The translations under genes and the position numbers were made by a program. From NCBI GenBank assembly GCA_014904845.1, contig MU119207.1:186001-250000 (forward strand): DNA of 64,000 nucleotides, written 5' to 3'. This DNA comes from Acephala macrosclerotiorum. Taxonomy: Eukaryota > Ascomycota > Leotiomycetes > Helotiales > Mollisiaceae. Shown here piece by piece: positions 22,260 through 32,370 of this stretch; the first letter of the stretch is position 1, and each line of letters opens with the position of its first letter. Below the pieces are notes generated by a model, which ran no database searches, had not been told where the DNA came from, and was given only the letters and a program-made list of their open reading frames with translations.

Positions 22260-23014
22260 CGAGAAGTATGGGGAGATTGGGGAGAGAGCCTTGTAGATGG
22301 CAAGGATATCCTCGGGTTGAGTGTAGAGAGAGTTGTTGTCAACATCCTCGTTGTTAACACCGTCCTCCTCACCTCCGGTGATACCGATTTCCTGTGCCAA
22401 AGTTAGATACCAACCAGTGCTTAGTATAGGCCATAACTTACCATCTCAAGCCATTGCTTCATGGGAGCAGCGCGCTTGAGGTACTTGGCGGTGGTTTCGA
22501 TGTTCCATTCAACCTCCTCCTCGCTGAGATCGATCATGTGGCTGGAGAAGAGAGGCTCGCCGTGCTCCTTGAAGTACTTCTCATCAGCATCAAGCATGCC
22601 ATCCAACCATGGAAGAAGCTTCTTGGCGCAGTGATCGGTGTGAAGAACAACTGGAATGCCATATGCAGGCGCAACGGCACGGATGTATTGAGCTCCAGCG
22701 ATCGCACCAGCAATAGAAGCAGCTTGGTCCTTGTTGTCAACACCCTGGTTTTATCTGTCAAATCTCTCTCCGAAGCTTGAACAGTGTAGATATACCTTTC
22801 CGGCGAAATAAGCAGCACCACCTTGGGACATCTGGAGGATGATTGGTGACTTGGCATCGCGAGCAGCCTCGAGGGATGCGACGACAGTGCTGGAAGAAGT
22901 GACATTGATGGCGGGAATGGCGTACTTGTTCTCCTGAGCATGGTTGAAGAGCTTCAGGACATCATCGCCAACGATAACACCGGTCTTGCGGGAGAGAACG
23001 TCCTTGGCACCCAT
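21783..23014 (-). CDS. FBA1: Fructose-bisphosphate aldolase, class II
   Basis: This zinc-dependent aldolase of glycolysis and gluconeogenesis interconverts fructose 1,6-bisphosphate with dihydroxyacetone phosphate and glyceraldehyde 3-phosphate. Four exons (22796-23014, 22442-22744, 21917-22391, 21783-21868) join in frame to 360 residues, the usual length. Visible motifs are INVTSSSTVVASLEAARD near the N terminus, the zinc and active-site LHTDHCAKK, GEEDGVNNEDVDNNSLYTQP, the zinc-ligand GNVHGVYKPGNVKL, and FHGGSGSSKKEY with the phosphate-binding VKVNLDTDLQYA. All three introns are 48-51 nt with good donors and branch sites. The protein ends VAEGLKDFNTAGQL. Confidence 0.97.
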
Positions 23015-24190
23015 GATTGTGGTTGTTGTTCGTGTAGTTCGACTCTGTTGGGAGGAGGTTGGGTATCGGCGAAGTTGATTGTGCGAAAGATAGATTAGAT
23101 TCGTACTTGTGAAGGGAGGGTATGATCTGCTTTTCAATTGAAATCAGCCTTCAATTCTATGGAGAGTTTTCAAAAGGTGGAGAAGTTTCTTTTGTGGCCA
23201 TCGGTCCTATAGATCGTAGTGGGGGTTGGCAGCGGGCTTTGCGTCACCGACCTGATTCGGCGAGCAAGGCCTGCATGGAAAATTCGGCAGAGTGTTAAGG
23301 AAATGGCTTACATCAATTTTTGGACTGCAAAGCAATTCCTTGAAGTGCAGAGGTTTTATGTTGTAGCGAGAACGATGAGGGGACCTAGAGAATTGAGATA
23401 CCGACCCCGCCAACGAAAAACGCCGCCAGATGATTTCATGCCCCTCCCGGCTCTTCCCGTACGATTAATCGATCCATAATAACATCGTACCGACAACCAC
23501 CGAAGTTTGTGGGCAATTGAACATCTGGTGCATTTGAGGAATAATTTACATCCTCAAAAGATAAAGTAGGTCAGAGAGTTCGAGCTCCTGACGGCTGATC
23601 ATCAAGGTATCCCCCACTCACAGCGTACAAGCCGAAGCCGGACGAGGGATATCTTGGTTTTCATCCCGAGATAGAAATGCTGTCAATATGTGCTGCAGAG
23701 AGCTATATTATTTTTACGAAGAAATCTCTTTCACCTGAGATGGAAGAGCGGTCAATATCAGTGTCCCAGCACGTCAGGCGATTGTAGGGAGCTGCAAGCT
23801 TGTGGCAGAGCAATGTTGGATATTCCCTCCAAATCCCTCCTTCTCCGACCAGGAGAGTGTTGATTACGACTAGACACTTGTGTAGTCTCTTTTCCATTTT
23901 AAAACCCGACAAAACGCATATCCCCTCAACCAGATTATATATATATAGCGTTTTGCAAGAAAAATGCGGTTTTCTCCCAACTTGAAGCAGAAGTCATCAC
24001 CAACAAACAGGATGGCGTTGAGCCAAATCCCCTTTCCATCCTGAAACTGCTTAGGACCACTCGGTCTCCCAAAATAAGCCAAGTTAATGTTACTATAGCC
24101 GCTCAGCCAGATATGAGGTGGATCTCGTAGTATTACATCGTATGTACAATATGTTCATACAGATTCCTCGTCTATCGTCTCGTCCCTCGA
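23015..24190. other. Intergenic: FBA1 promoter side and MRPL50 3' flank
   Basis: FBA1 upstream sequence includes a pyrimidine/purine-skewed stretch at 23040-23130, as often seen before highly expressed fungal genes. Otherwise no feature. Confidence 0.4.
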
Positions 24191-25164
24191 TCAGCTCTGG
24201 GCATGGACCTGAATAGTTCTCCGGACTGAATCTGATGCTCCCTCTGGTCTTATTTCAATGTCAAATACTCCCAATTGTTTCACACGGTCCTTTTCCTCGG
24301 TCCGCTGGACGAATGATATTTGCTCTGGGGAGATCACCACTCGAGCTCCTTGCTCATCCTCCGCTAATATGGCCTTGAGGTTCGTAGCAATGTCACTTGT
24401 TGACACTGACCCGTGAATTTTGTTGCTGTCTGCTTTCGCAGATTGTGCTGCTGCAGCTATGGCCGAAGAGGAAGATATAGAGGGGGAGATCTTCTTAGTC
24501 GGTATGGTTATAGTGGTTCGATAGAAATCGAGGTTGGGTGGCAGGAGATCCTCGAGAATCAATGCAGCTCTGTCAGGCTATCTACCAGATTAGCAAAGAA
24601 CATTTGACATAGGTTGTGTAACTTACACTCATTAAGTCCAGCTCTATTTGTGGCGCACGTGGTTCCGCTTGGACGATAGATGGAGCTGGAACGATTAGAG
24701 CGGGACGAAACTCTTGCTCCTGCATCTCCCCTACAACTTCCTCTGGCTCCTCTTCCTGCCTCTTGAGCTTCTTTTCTGTTGTGCTTCTAAATGTGGAGTC
24801 TCGTTCTAATGGAGCGTCCTTCTTCACGCCCAATGCTTGAAGTTTAGCAGCTGTTACATATTGTGCCATCTTCTTAGGATACCAGATGTTGCGCATCACT
24901 CCAGTAGTTACTGGAATGACAGCACCTAAAGGAGTCAGCTCCAGTACTATAGTTCTCCATGCAGCAGACATTTCACGTACCTCTCCTTCCATAACCAGGA
25001 ACGTTCTGGAGCAGCTGGACTCGAATCGTCGAGATTTTAGCTATCTTCTTCTTGCCCCTGATCTGATGACTAGCATAGATGTTGAATGAATCCCCCAAGC
25101 TGCTGGAGAGTCTGCGGATGCAGGACAAGCACTGAGGTGCTCTCGATAGCAGTGGTGATGCCAT
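24191..25164 (-). CDS. MRPL50: Mitochondrial large-subunit ribosomal protein bL9m
   Basis: Three exons (24981-25164, 24627-24925, 24191-24577) join to 289 residues. After an Arg/Ser-rich presequence (MASPLLSRAPQCLSCIRRLS) comes the bL9 core: IRVQLLQNVPGYGRRG|AVIPVT and GVMRNIWYPKKMAQYVT, equivalent to the VGLKGxVVxVKxGYARNxLIP signature of bacterial L9. The exon 1/2 junction lies within this signature, which makes the join secure. A charged linker (KLKRQEEEPEEVVGEMQEQE) leads to a C-terminal domain ending RTIQVHAQS. It is a structural component of the mitochondrial 54S subunit. Confidence 0.87.
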
Positions 25165-25705
25165 TGCGGACCAATTTCGACCTCTTCCAGTCACCTCAGA
25201 CCACAAAGTCGTGTGTGGCCAAGGTTAATTGCGGGCCGTATTTGTCGTGGATGTTCACTCAAGTTGTCTTTTCAGATCGAAGGCCAGAAATTCAAAATAT
25301 TGACTGAAGGGGCGTAGCGTCGGCCTCGGTAGCGACAAACGCCGACTTAGAATCTCGTGAGTATTCTGTACAGTATTCTACCTTACATCACTCTACAAGA
25401 CATTTATTTCTAAATTTATGTTACCATCCTTCTCTCAGATCTTCCTCTCAGATCTTCTTCGAGATACATTCATTACAAAGACCTGTCGGCGAATGTGGTC
25501 CATCAATTCCGTATTACGCGCAGCATAAACCCCACGTTCCTTAGTCCCGAAGACATTGCGGAAGCCTGGGAAGTCCTTGGACGATTCATAATTACAAAAC
25601 GACGGTACGGGAGGATACGACTCCAGCGAGCTGGAGGTAATTCTGCAGAGATGTGCAGTCGATGAGCGTCAACCACACTTTCCTACACATCCGACGGCTT
25701 TCAGA
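25165..25705. promoter_or_regulatory. Divergent promoter region, MRPL50 / UBP16-like gene
   Basis: Both genes start outward from this 541-bp interval and both encode mitochondrion-associated proteins, so co-regulation is plausible but unproven. A direct repeat TCTCAGATCTTC(C/T)TC occurs at about 25434-25460. Confidence 0.45.
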
Positions 25706-27772
25706 ATGCCCGACAAGAATGTCACAACCTTGACCTATGCGGCAGGTGCTGGACTGGCAGCTGTAGCACTTGTCTATGTCTTCGGACCCACGTATTTCAT
25801 AGACAATGAATCTGCGGTGTCCACTGCCCGCTCGCGAAAGAACACTATTGTTGGGCTGAGCAATCCAGCAAATGACTGCTTCATCAACTCAGTCCTCCAA
25901 GCGCTGGCAGGGTTGGGGGATCTGCGGATATACCTCACTCAGGAGACACACAGGAGAGATCTTGGTGGGCCGAGGATATATGGTCAACTTGTAGAGGACC
26001 CGGCGAGGAAGGGAATGCCGGCATGGAAGCTCGAGGGGTTACAAGCTGGAATGGTCTCTTTTGGACTGAGAGACATGCTGAATCGATTGAACGAACGCCC
26101 AATCTACAAGAAGACGATAAGTGCTGCGCAGTTTGTGCAGTGCCTTCAGGATGCTTTCAAGCAGAAGATCAGTCGACAGCAGCAAGATGCGCAGGAGTTC
26201 CTCCAGGTTGTTGCAGAACGTGTATGCGACGAGTATCATGCAGGCTGCCGGGCTAGAGATTTCGCACTGAAGACGCAAGTTAGTGCGAATGGCTCCATCG
26301 ACGAGGAACCTCTGGCACGAAAGCTAAGCCAGCTTGCTACAGAAAATGGGGAGGGTCTGCCAACGAATCCTACATCACCAGAAACCGGATCCCCGGAGCA
26401 ATATCGAGATGGTAGGAGTGCGGTCTCGTTCGCAAAGGCGAATAGTGAAAACCTCCCCGAAGACGAAGAGGATGGATTTCCTTTCGAAGGCAGTTCCGAG
26501 TCACAAATCGAATGTTCTGCTTGTGGATTCAAACCAAAACCCACTAGGACGACGTTCTGCTCTCTGACTTTGAGCGTTCCTCAGGTCGGCGCGACAACTC
26601 TCAGCTCCTGTTTTGACCAAATGTTTAAAACAGAATACATTGAAGACTTCAAATGTGAGAAATGCCGGCTTCTCCATGCTTTACAATTATACGAAGAAGA
26701 ATATTCGAAGTCAAACTCAGACAAGTTCAAAGCGAAGACCAAACAATACATCGAAAAAATCACGAAAGCCATAGAAACGGACCCGGAAGATGAACTCAAT
26801 GATGTTGAGATGCCGGACAGGAAATTTGCACCTAAGCGCAAGATTGCGAAGCATGTCAGAATCACAGTATTTCCCAAGATCATGGCAATCCATTTATCAC
26901 GATCGATATTCGACGCATCTCGATCGACTATGAAGAACTCTGCAAAGGTTGCCTTTCCAGAACGACTGCCTTTGGGCGGCCTTACGAATCGAAGATTTTA
27001 CAGATTGTCCAGCGTTGTCTGCCACAAGGGCAGTCATCACTCAGGCCATTACGAGACTTTCAGACGTCAATCTATCCCGACACCTTATTCAAATCCAAGC
27101 ACTTTTAAACCAGCTGCCGTATACAGCAAACCAGCAAGCCCAATGACATCGGAGATGTCTACTCCACGTACAGGAATATCACATAGAGGAGATGAAGCCA
27201 ATGGAGATGTCAGCACCCTGTCCTCAACACCAGAAATAACATCCCCATCTTCTGCTGCTTCTTCGTCGCCTCACCTCCCATTCACCGACGACCATCGAGG
27301 CTCAGGAGAATTCTCGCGCAACGGCTCAGGTCGACAACTCTCTTTCTCTACAGCCGGCTCCATTTCATCTCCTACTACCAGTCGACAACCTGGACCGACA
27401 TCGGCACCTCGAGATCTAGAGCCCTCGTCAACGCGAGATCCAGAAACAGGCAGCATTCGCTCGATAGCCAGATCTGCAAAGTCAACCCTATCATCTAAAC
27501 TCTCCCGCTCCAAAACTTCCTCACCTTCAACAGACTCCAACCCGTCACCCACCACGACAACCAAAAAGTCCAATGGTACATCGGAACGAACAAGTACAGC
27601 CGACACCGCACGACCGAAAAGGAAGAAGAAACCCACAGACAGATGGTGGAGAATAAGCGACGACAAGATCAAGGAGAGTAAAACGAGTGATGTATTAGGG
27701 ATGCAAAAAGAAGTGTATTTATTATTCTACGAGCTGGAGAAAGATGAGCCGGATGGCCAGAGCCCAGCATAG
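25706..27772 (+). CDS. UBP16: Ubiquitin-specific protease, membrane-anchored, UBP16-like
   Basis: This is a single-exon gene of 688 residues. Residues 8-30 form one hydrophobic segment (LTYAAGAGLAAVALVYVFG), which fits the N-terminal outer-mitochondrial-membrane anchor of yeast Ubp16 and animal USP30. The Cys box follows at once (IVGLSNPANDCFINSVLQAL, catalytic Cys58), then QQDAQEFLQVV. A zinc-ribbon pair (CSACGF and CEKC) lies near residues 271 and 316. The His box is YRLSSVVCHKGSHHSGHYE at about residues 433-451. The rest of the box (DRWWRISDDKIKE, VYLLFYELE) is at the far C terminus, separated by about 190 Ser/Thr/Pro-rich residues of probable disorder. It would remove ubiquitin from mitochondrial surface proteins. 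The exact orthologue name is inferred from architecture. Confidence 0.85.
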   Translation: MPDKNVTTLTYAAGAGLAAVALVYVFGPTYFIDNESAVSTARSRKNTIVGLSNPANDCFINSVLQALAGLGDLRIYLTQETHRRDLGGPRIYGQLVEDPARKGMPAWKLEGLQAGMVSFGLRDMLNRLNERPIYKKTISAAQFVQCLQDAFKQKISRQQQDAQEFLQVVAERVCDEYHAGCRARDFALKTQVSANGSIDEEPLARKLSQLATENGEGLPTNPTSPETGSPEQYRDGRSAVSFAKANSENLPEDEEDGFPFEGSSESQIECSACGFKPKPTRTTFCSLTLSVPQVGATTLSSCFDQMFKTEYIEDFKCEKCRLLHALQLYEEEYSKSNSDKFKAKTKQYIEKITKAIETDPEDELNDVEMPDRKFAPKRKIAKHVRITVFPKIMAIHLSRSIFDASRSTMKNSAKVAFPERLPLGGLTNRRFYRLSSVVCHKGSHHSGHYETFRRQSIPTPYSNPSTFKPAAVYSKPASPMTSEMSTPRTGISHRGDEANGDVSTLSSTPEITSPSSAASSSPHLPFTDDHRGSGEFSRNGSGRQLSFSTAGSISSPTTSRQPGPTSAPRDLEPSSTRDPETGSIRSIARSAKSTLSSKLSRSKTSSPSTDSNPSPTTTTKKSNGTSERTSTADTARPKRKKKPTDRWWRISDDKIKESKTSDVLGMQKEVYLLFYELEKDEPDGQSPA

Positions 27773-27791
27773 ATTTTTACTCTGATTGATT

Positions 27792-27985
27792 CACCAGGGG
27801 GTGCATTAATTCGTGACCCATCAACCGAAGAACATCGAATATATCTCAACGACCACAATAATTGGAAACTCCTTTTGCGGGAGGAAAATGATCTTTGAGG
27901 CGAGATAAATATCTTTTCCTCTTCTCAAATGGTATTCTAAGGGTGCAAACCTTGGTTGGGTCACGAATTAGTACACCCCCTGGTG
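27792..27985. mobile_element. 194-bp MITE-like element with about 28-bp inverted termini
   Basis: The left end starts CACCAGGGGGTGCATTAATT, and the reverse complement of the right end starts CACCAGGGGGTGTACTAATT; both continue CGTGACCC, with two mismatches in 28. Immediately outside, both ends carry ATT, a possible 3-bp target duplication. The interior has no open frame. It sits just 3' of the UBP16-like stop codon and could lie in its 3' UTR. Confidence 0.7.
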
Positions 27986-28685
27986 ATTTGGGGATTGTGA
28001 TGACGATATACTTGCATGGTATGGGGCTATTGTAACATTTTCATGGTGAGTACTTGAGAGGGCATTTTTTGGGTATTTGTGTCGTTGAGACGACTAGAAA
28101 TCGATGGGTTAGAGATGGGTATGGGTGTTGCATATATGTTGAATTCGAGAGTTTTCCAACCGATCATAAATGAGACGAGACACTGAACGTTTGCAGTACC
28201 TTTCGTCTAATACTGCTTCACGCTTTTCAGATTCTCACGGGTCACGAACATTTTTTTAAAGCTGCGTGTCTTGGATCTGCCTGGAAATTCGCTGTCTTAA
28301 TGCATCTTTCACCTATTTCTCGAGGGCATGGAGGCCTTCATCGCATCCAATGTGATCTTGCTTGTTGGAGAAGAGGGAGGACTGAGAGTTGCTCCGTGCA
28401 CTGGCCACCTCCACGCAGTAATTCTCAAGGTAGCTCGGTGTCCCGAGGGTTGGACAACTATGGTCTCCGCATCCTAAAAGATCTAGGATGACGGACGATT
28501 GCCCTTTGACGGACCGGAGTGCTTGATACATGGAAATTCGTTCGCTGTCTTTGCTTCCTTTTAAGTCAAGGTCGACAGGTGTTCTCCCTGTCTCGATCAT
28601 TGGGGCAAATCCAGAATGCGGCGAATCATTGACTAAAGATAAAATTATCTGAATAAGCACCTTCTAGCCACCCAATGGATGCAGT
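27986..28685. other. Intergenic
   Basis: 3' flank shared by the convergent UBP16-like and Helo-like genes. Frames at 28300-28660 are unsupported. Confidence 0.4.
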
Positions 28686-29995
28686 TTAACGTACTGGACG
28701 TCTTCTGGATGACTCCGCATCCTGATCCCGCCCCTCGCCGGATTTTTTCTTCTTGCTCGATTGTCTCTGTTTATCCTTTTGGTCTTTCTTCTTTTTCGAC
28801 TGCAAGGCGTCTCTTTCCTCCTGCTCATCTCGTTCCGCTATAAATGTCAACAGGCTTGCTTCGTGAATACGGATGGACATCTGTACCAGCTGACAGCTTT
28901 GGAGCTGCTAAACCTAGAATTGGAGGCTCGACCAAAAACCCAAATTTGAGGCAATCCGTCGCCCCAAGCAACAAGTCAAATGGGAGATCATCACCTGATA
29001 CTACGCAGAAAACTGCTCGCCGAGCCGGTCCGCAGTCTTTAGCTTGAAAAGATAAGCTTATCCTGGAAGATGAAGCCAGAGTGTGGCCTTTGAATTCGAT
29101 AACCTTGTCAACCTCAGACGACGGATGGATTTGAGCGTTCACTCCCTTGACCACCCATTCTGCCACCCGGTTCTCGTCACAGGTTGTATCGAAAGATAAC
29201 GTGCATGTTTCGGTTTCCGTGGTGAAAGGAGGCGCCTGGGTTGATGCTGGGTTGTCCCATTGTATATAGACTTCCTCTTGGTATTGGTCAAGTTGAAGTT
29301 GAAACAATGCCGCATCTTGTGATGTTAAACCAAGCTTTATGTCAGTCTCAGAGACAATGTCAGCATTAATCTCAGCCTCAGGGTAGAAGCCCCATGGTGA
29401 TGGGAATTCCTTAGGATAACCTTTTTCTAAATTCGTGGTGACTTCAAAATTGTGATGACTGTTTAGATCAAAATGGTTAGTTCGTAGGCACAAATACCAA
29501 TATAATTCTACCCGCAACAACTTCTGAGTACATTAGTGAGATATACGTACGTCAAGAAGACTTGTAGCAGCAACTGTATTGCAGAAGTTTGATCTCGTAT
29601 ATTTTTCGCAAGCTCCTGCAAATAGTCTTCACTCAAAGCATACCGAGCTCGAGCTCTTTTGAACCAGCGATTCGGTTTCGATAAAATCTCGTTCCATTTT
29701 CCGAGCAGTTCGTCGAGCATAGAGAATACGAGAGCGGTGCTTGAAAAACACGTGTTTAAACTGGCGCGTATCTCTTGAGAAGAGGACAATTCGATAAAAT
29801 TATCTGACTTGTTGTCGAGAAGACTTGCTGTAGGCCAGAGAGTGCCGCATACAACCGTGAACATTCTGATGAGAGCGAAGCGATAACAGGTGCAACTTCA
29901 ACTGTGCTTCTAATCGCGTTGACCTCTTGAGTAATTCTTCCACAATCTAGCTTGAGGGTGATGATAGCACTTCCGATAGAGATTGGGTCAAGCAT
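28686..29995 (-). pseudogene. Helo-like N-terminal domain + retropepsin-like protein, frameshifted
   Basis: The start at 29995 (MLDPISIGSAIITLKLDC) opens a domain like the fungal Helo-like N-terminal domain (PF17111, often labelled azaphilone-cluster protein L N-terminal). It continues in another phase as LLDNKSDNFIELSSS and MLDELLGKWNEILSKPNRWF. The switch near 29835 has no splice sites and behaves as a one-base deletion. A GTACGT...ACTCAG intron lies about 29525-29550. The C-terminal part holds a retropepsin-like domain: LSFDTTCDENRVAEWV aligns with the catalytic D-T/S-G loop but reads D-T-T, and DLPFDLLLGATDCLKFGF matches the family's second hydrophobic loop. A last short intron leads to a Lys/Arg-rich tail ending SSRRRPVR. 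The function is unknown. The frameshift could also be a homopolymer sequencing error. Confidence 0.55.
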
Positions 29996-29998
29996 CGT

Positions 29999-31933
29999 TG
30001 TGTGCGAGCTTGAGGCTCCTTCAGTATTCTCATCCACCGGCAGTTTCCCCTCTTTTGAGGAAGGCTTTGGACGTGGAGACAAGGATCGGCTTCTCGTGGT
30101 TGGACTACGCTCGGTCGAAAGCGTATTAGAGTACTTAGAATAGAGTCGATTGAGTCGATTGAGGTAGCCAGATAGTTCCTTTTGAATTAGTAGTGCTCGA
30201 CGGTTCATCCACGCCTTGAGTAGGCTTCCACCAACACTTTGTTCGTCAGGTGTTCTTGTCTGCAGTGCATCGTACTTTGCGATATACTCTTTGTCACGTT
30301 TGTTGATCTGCTGTATTTGACTCATAAAGGCCACGAGGAGATTCTGGACTTCTGCCTCGCGCTCTTCGTCGTCCTGAACGAGTGTTGAAAGGAATGAACA
30401 GCTGCCTCTTCCAGATTCCATAAGTATAGAGAGAAAATCTTCAACTGTTTGAAGGCGAACATTAGTCCCATTTCAAGATCGATGATGTCGGGGCGTGCAA
30501 GCAATTTACCTGTTTCTATGACTGTTGCCAATGGTGCCTCTTTCCAAAACTGACGTTCCTTGACTGTCCGAAGCTGTTAGTGAAAGTTAATTTTAGGTCG
30601 TCGAGGAAAGGTTGCTTACAGGAGTTGATTATGTCTAGGGCAGCGTTGAGTATAGCGGGAAGGTCATTGACAGTAAACCCAGAAGGAACGTTCACCATGG
30701 CATCGTCCTCATCGTCTATGCTGCTAGTGCTAGCTATCTCCTGGTCAGGCTCGTCATCGATGCTGTTTCCTATGTTCTCACCAGCCGCACTACTTTCGTG
30801 TTAGCAGAAGGGTAAGCCAATGACAAGAATACATACCAGTCTGGGCAATAAAGTGTGGTAGCTAGGCTTGGTGAGCCCCTTAGAGGCCGAATACACTGAG
30901 CATGAAACCTGTGCGCAATATGTTCACAAGAAAACTCTCGCATATTATTGCCCTTCAAGAAACGCTCACTGCACAGCTCGCAATTACCGTCTATGTCTGC
31001 ATCTCCCGTTGCTCTCTTCAATACTCCAAAACCGGAATCTAATCTTTCGCTTTGTGCAGGACCTATCCTGCCATTCTCATCCTGCGGTCCTCCCGCCGAC
31101 TGAGGAGCACTGGTACTGATTGCGATTTCTTTTTCAGCTGTTAGTAACTCCTCTTCTTTTCTTGCGGCGTGACCATGGGGCTTGGAACTCTAACTATTTT
31201 TGCGTGATGCTCTCCACAACATCGGAGATAATGCCGGCGCTGCGTGATGGATCTACCAAGTCGTTGAATCAACCATACTTTGTTGGACTTCTCCAGCTCG
31301 GGAAACTTGTGCCTGACGTGATCGATATCAAACTGCTCATTATATGGGGATGTCATAGCTGCGGAAGCAGCTCGAGAATAACGGTCTCGGTTGGTACTGT
31401 TTCGAATAATGATAGAGAGGCGAAGAAAGTTCTTGACAGTGTCACCAACCGAATCAAATATTTCCCGGATTTCGGACAATTCTTCCTCTGAATCACTACC
31501 GTCTCTCCCCCGTTGCTCTTCCTGATTTTGTTGGACATCTAAGGATTCAGTACTACTCAAGTGGGGTGCTGTACGATTTTCTCGAGCATTTGAGACAATC
31601 TGATATGCTATACTCAATCAGCATGATAAAATGCAAGGATAAGTGACATATACCATCGTCCAAAGACTCGGCGATATCATCAAGTAGCTCGGTAATCTGG
31701 CCTCTGATCTTAGGAGCATCTCGAATTCGGAACGACAAGGAGCTTTTCGGCTCACTTTGCTGAAAAACGCCAATATTGCCTGTCCAAATTCTATATCTTC
31801 CAAGAGTGTCAGATACTTCGGACTTGGAGATTCCTTGAGAGACATCGTTTTGAAAATTGCCCTGTCGAAGAGCCTCAGCCACTTGTCGGAACAGGCGGTC
31901 GACTCGTTTTGCGTCATGTGCAATAGGAGGCAT
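29999..31933 (-). pseudogene. Fungal RING-type regulatory protein, at least two apparent frameshifts
   Basis: Exon 1 (31654-31933) reads MPPIAHDAKRVDRLFRQVAE and GRYRIWTGNIGVFQ, an N-terminal module common in large fungal signalling proteins. A 46-nt intron leads to exon 2 (from 31607). A phase change inside a CCCC run near 31165 is needed to continue into EELLTAEKEIAISTS. Next is a RING-H2-like domain (CELC...CEHIAHRFHAQC...CPDC), completed across an intron at about 30789-30835. Another intron (about 30562-30616) joins to KERQFWKEAPLATVIETGKL and LKIFSLYLWNLEEAAVH. A further one-base shift near 30385 is needed before FLSTLVQDDEEREAEVQ and a coiled coil. No stop separates this frame from the MLDPISIG start of the next gene, so a fused ancestor is possible. 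Pseudogene or assembly indels cannot be told apart here. Confidence 0.5.
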
Positions 31934-32370
31934 CTTGACGGTCGCGCGAGCTTCTCGACACAGCGTAGTTAGCTCGCCACGAAGGCTTCGTTAAGGATGA
32001 TGGTGTGCCGGCCATGAGGCCCAAGAGAATTCAAGAAGAATGTCGTTGAGGTGGGGCTGCAGTATGCAACATCTCGCTTCTATACCCTTGGCGCCACCTA
32101 CACCTGGTGTGGCTGAAGGAGCACAACATCTAGGAACTGCCAGCTCTTGCATCTTCGGTCTATCAAATCGAACGATTCGAAACCACATTTATTGGAGTTG
32201 ACATAGGCATGAGCGGAGTCGGTAAGCAATTCTACTAATTGGGGACAAGTTTTGGCTGGGATCAATCTCCGCCCACGCTTCAATGCGCGACAAGAGAATG
32301 CACATCAGGCTGAGCAAGCTATACGACACTCTTCCCTATCAATTCGGAGAAATTGGGCGTCTAAGACCTA

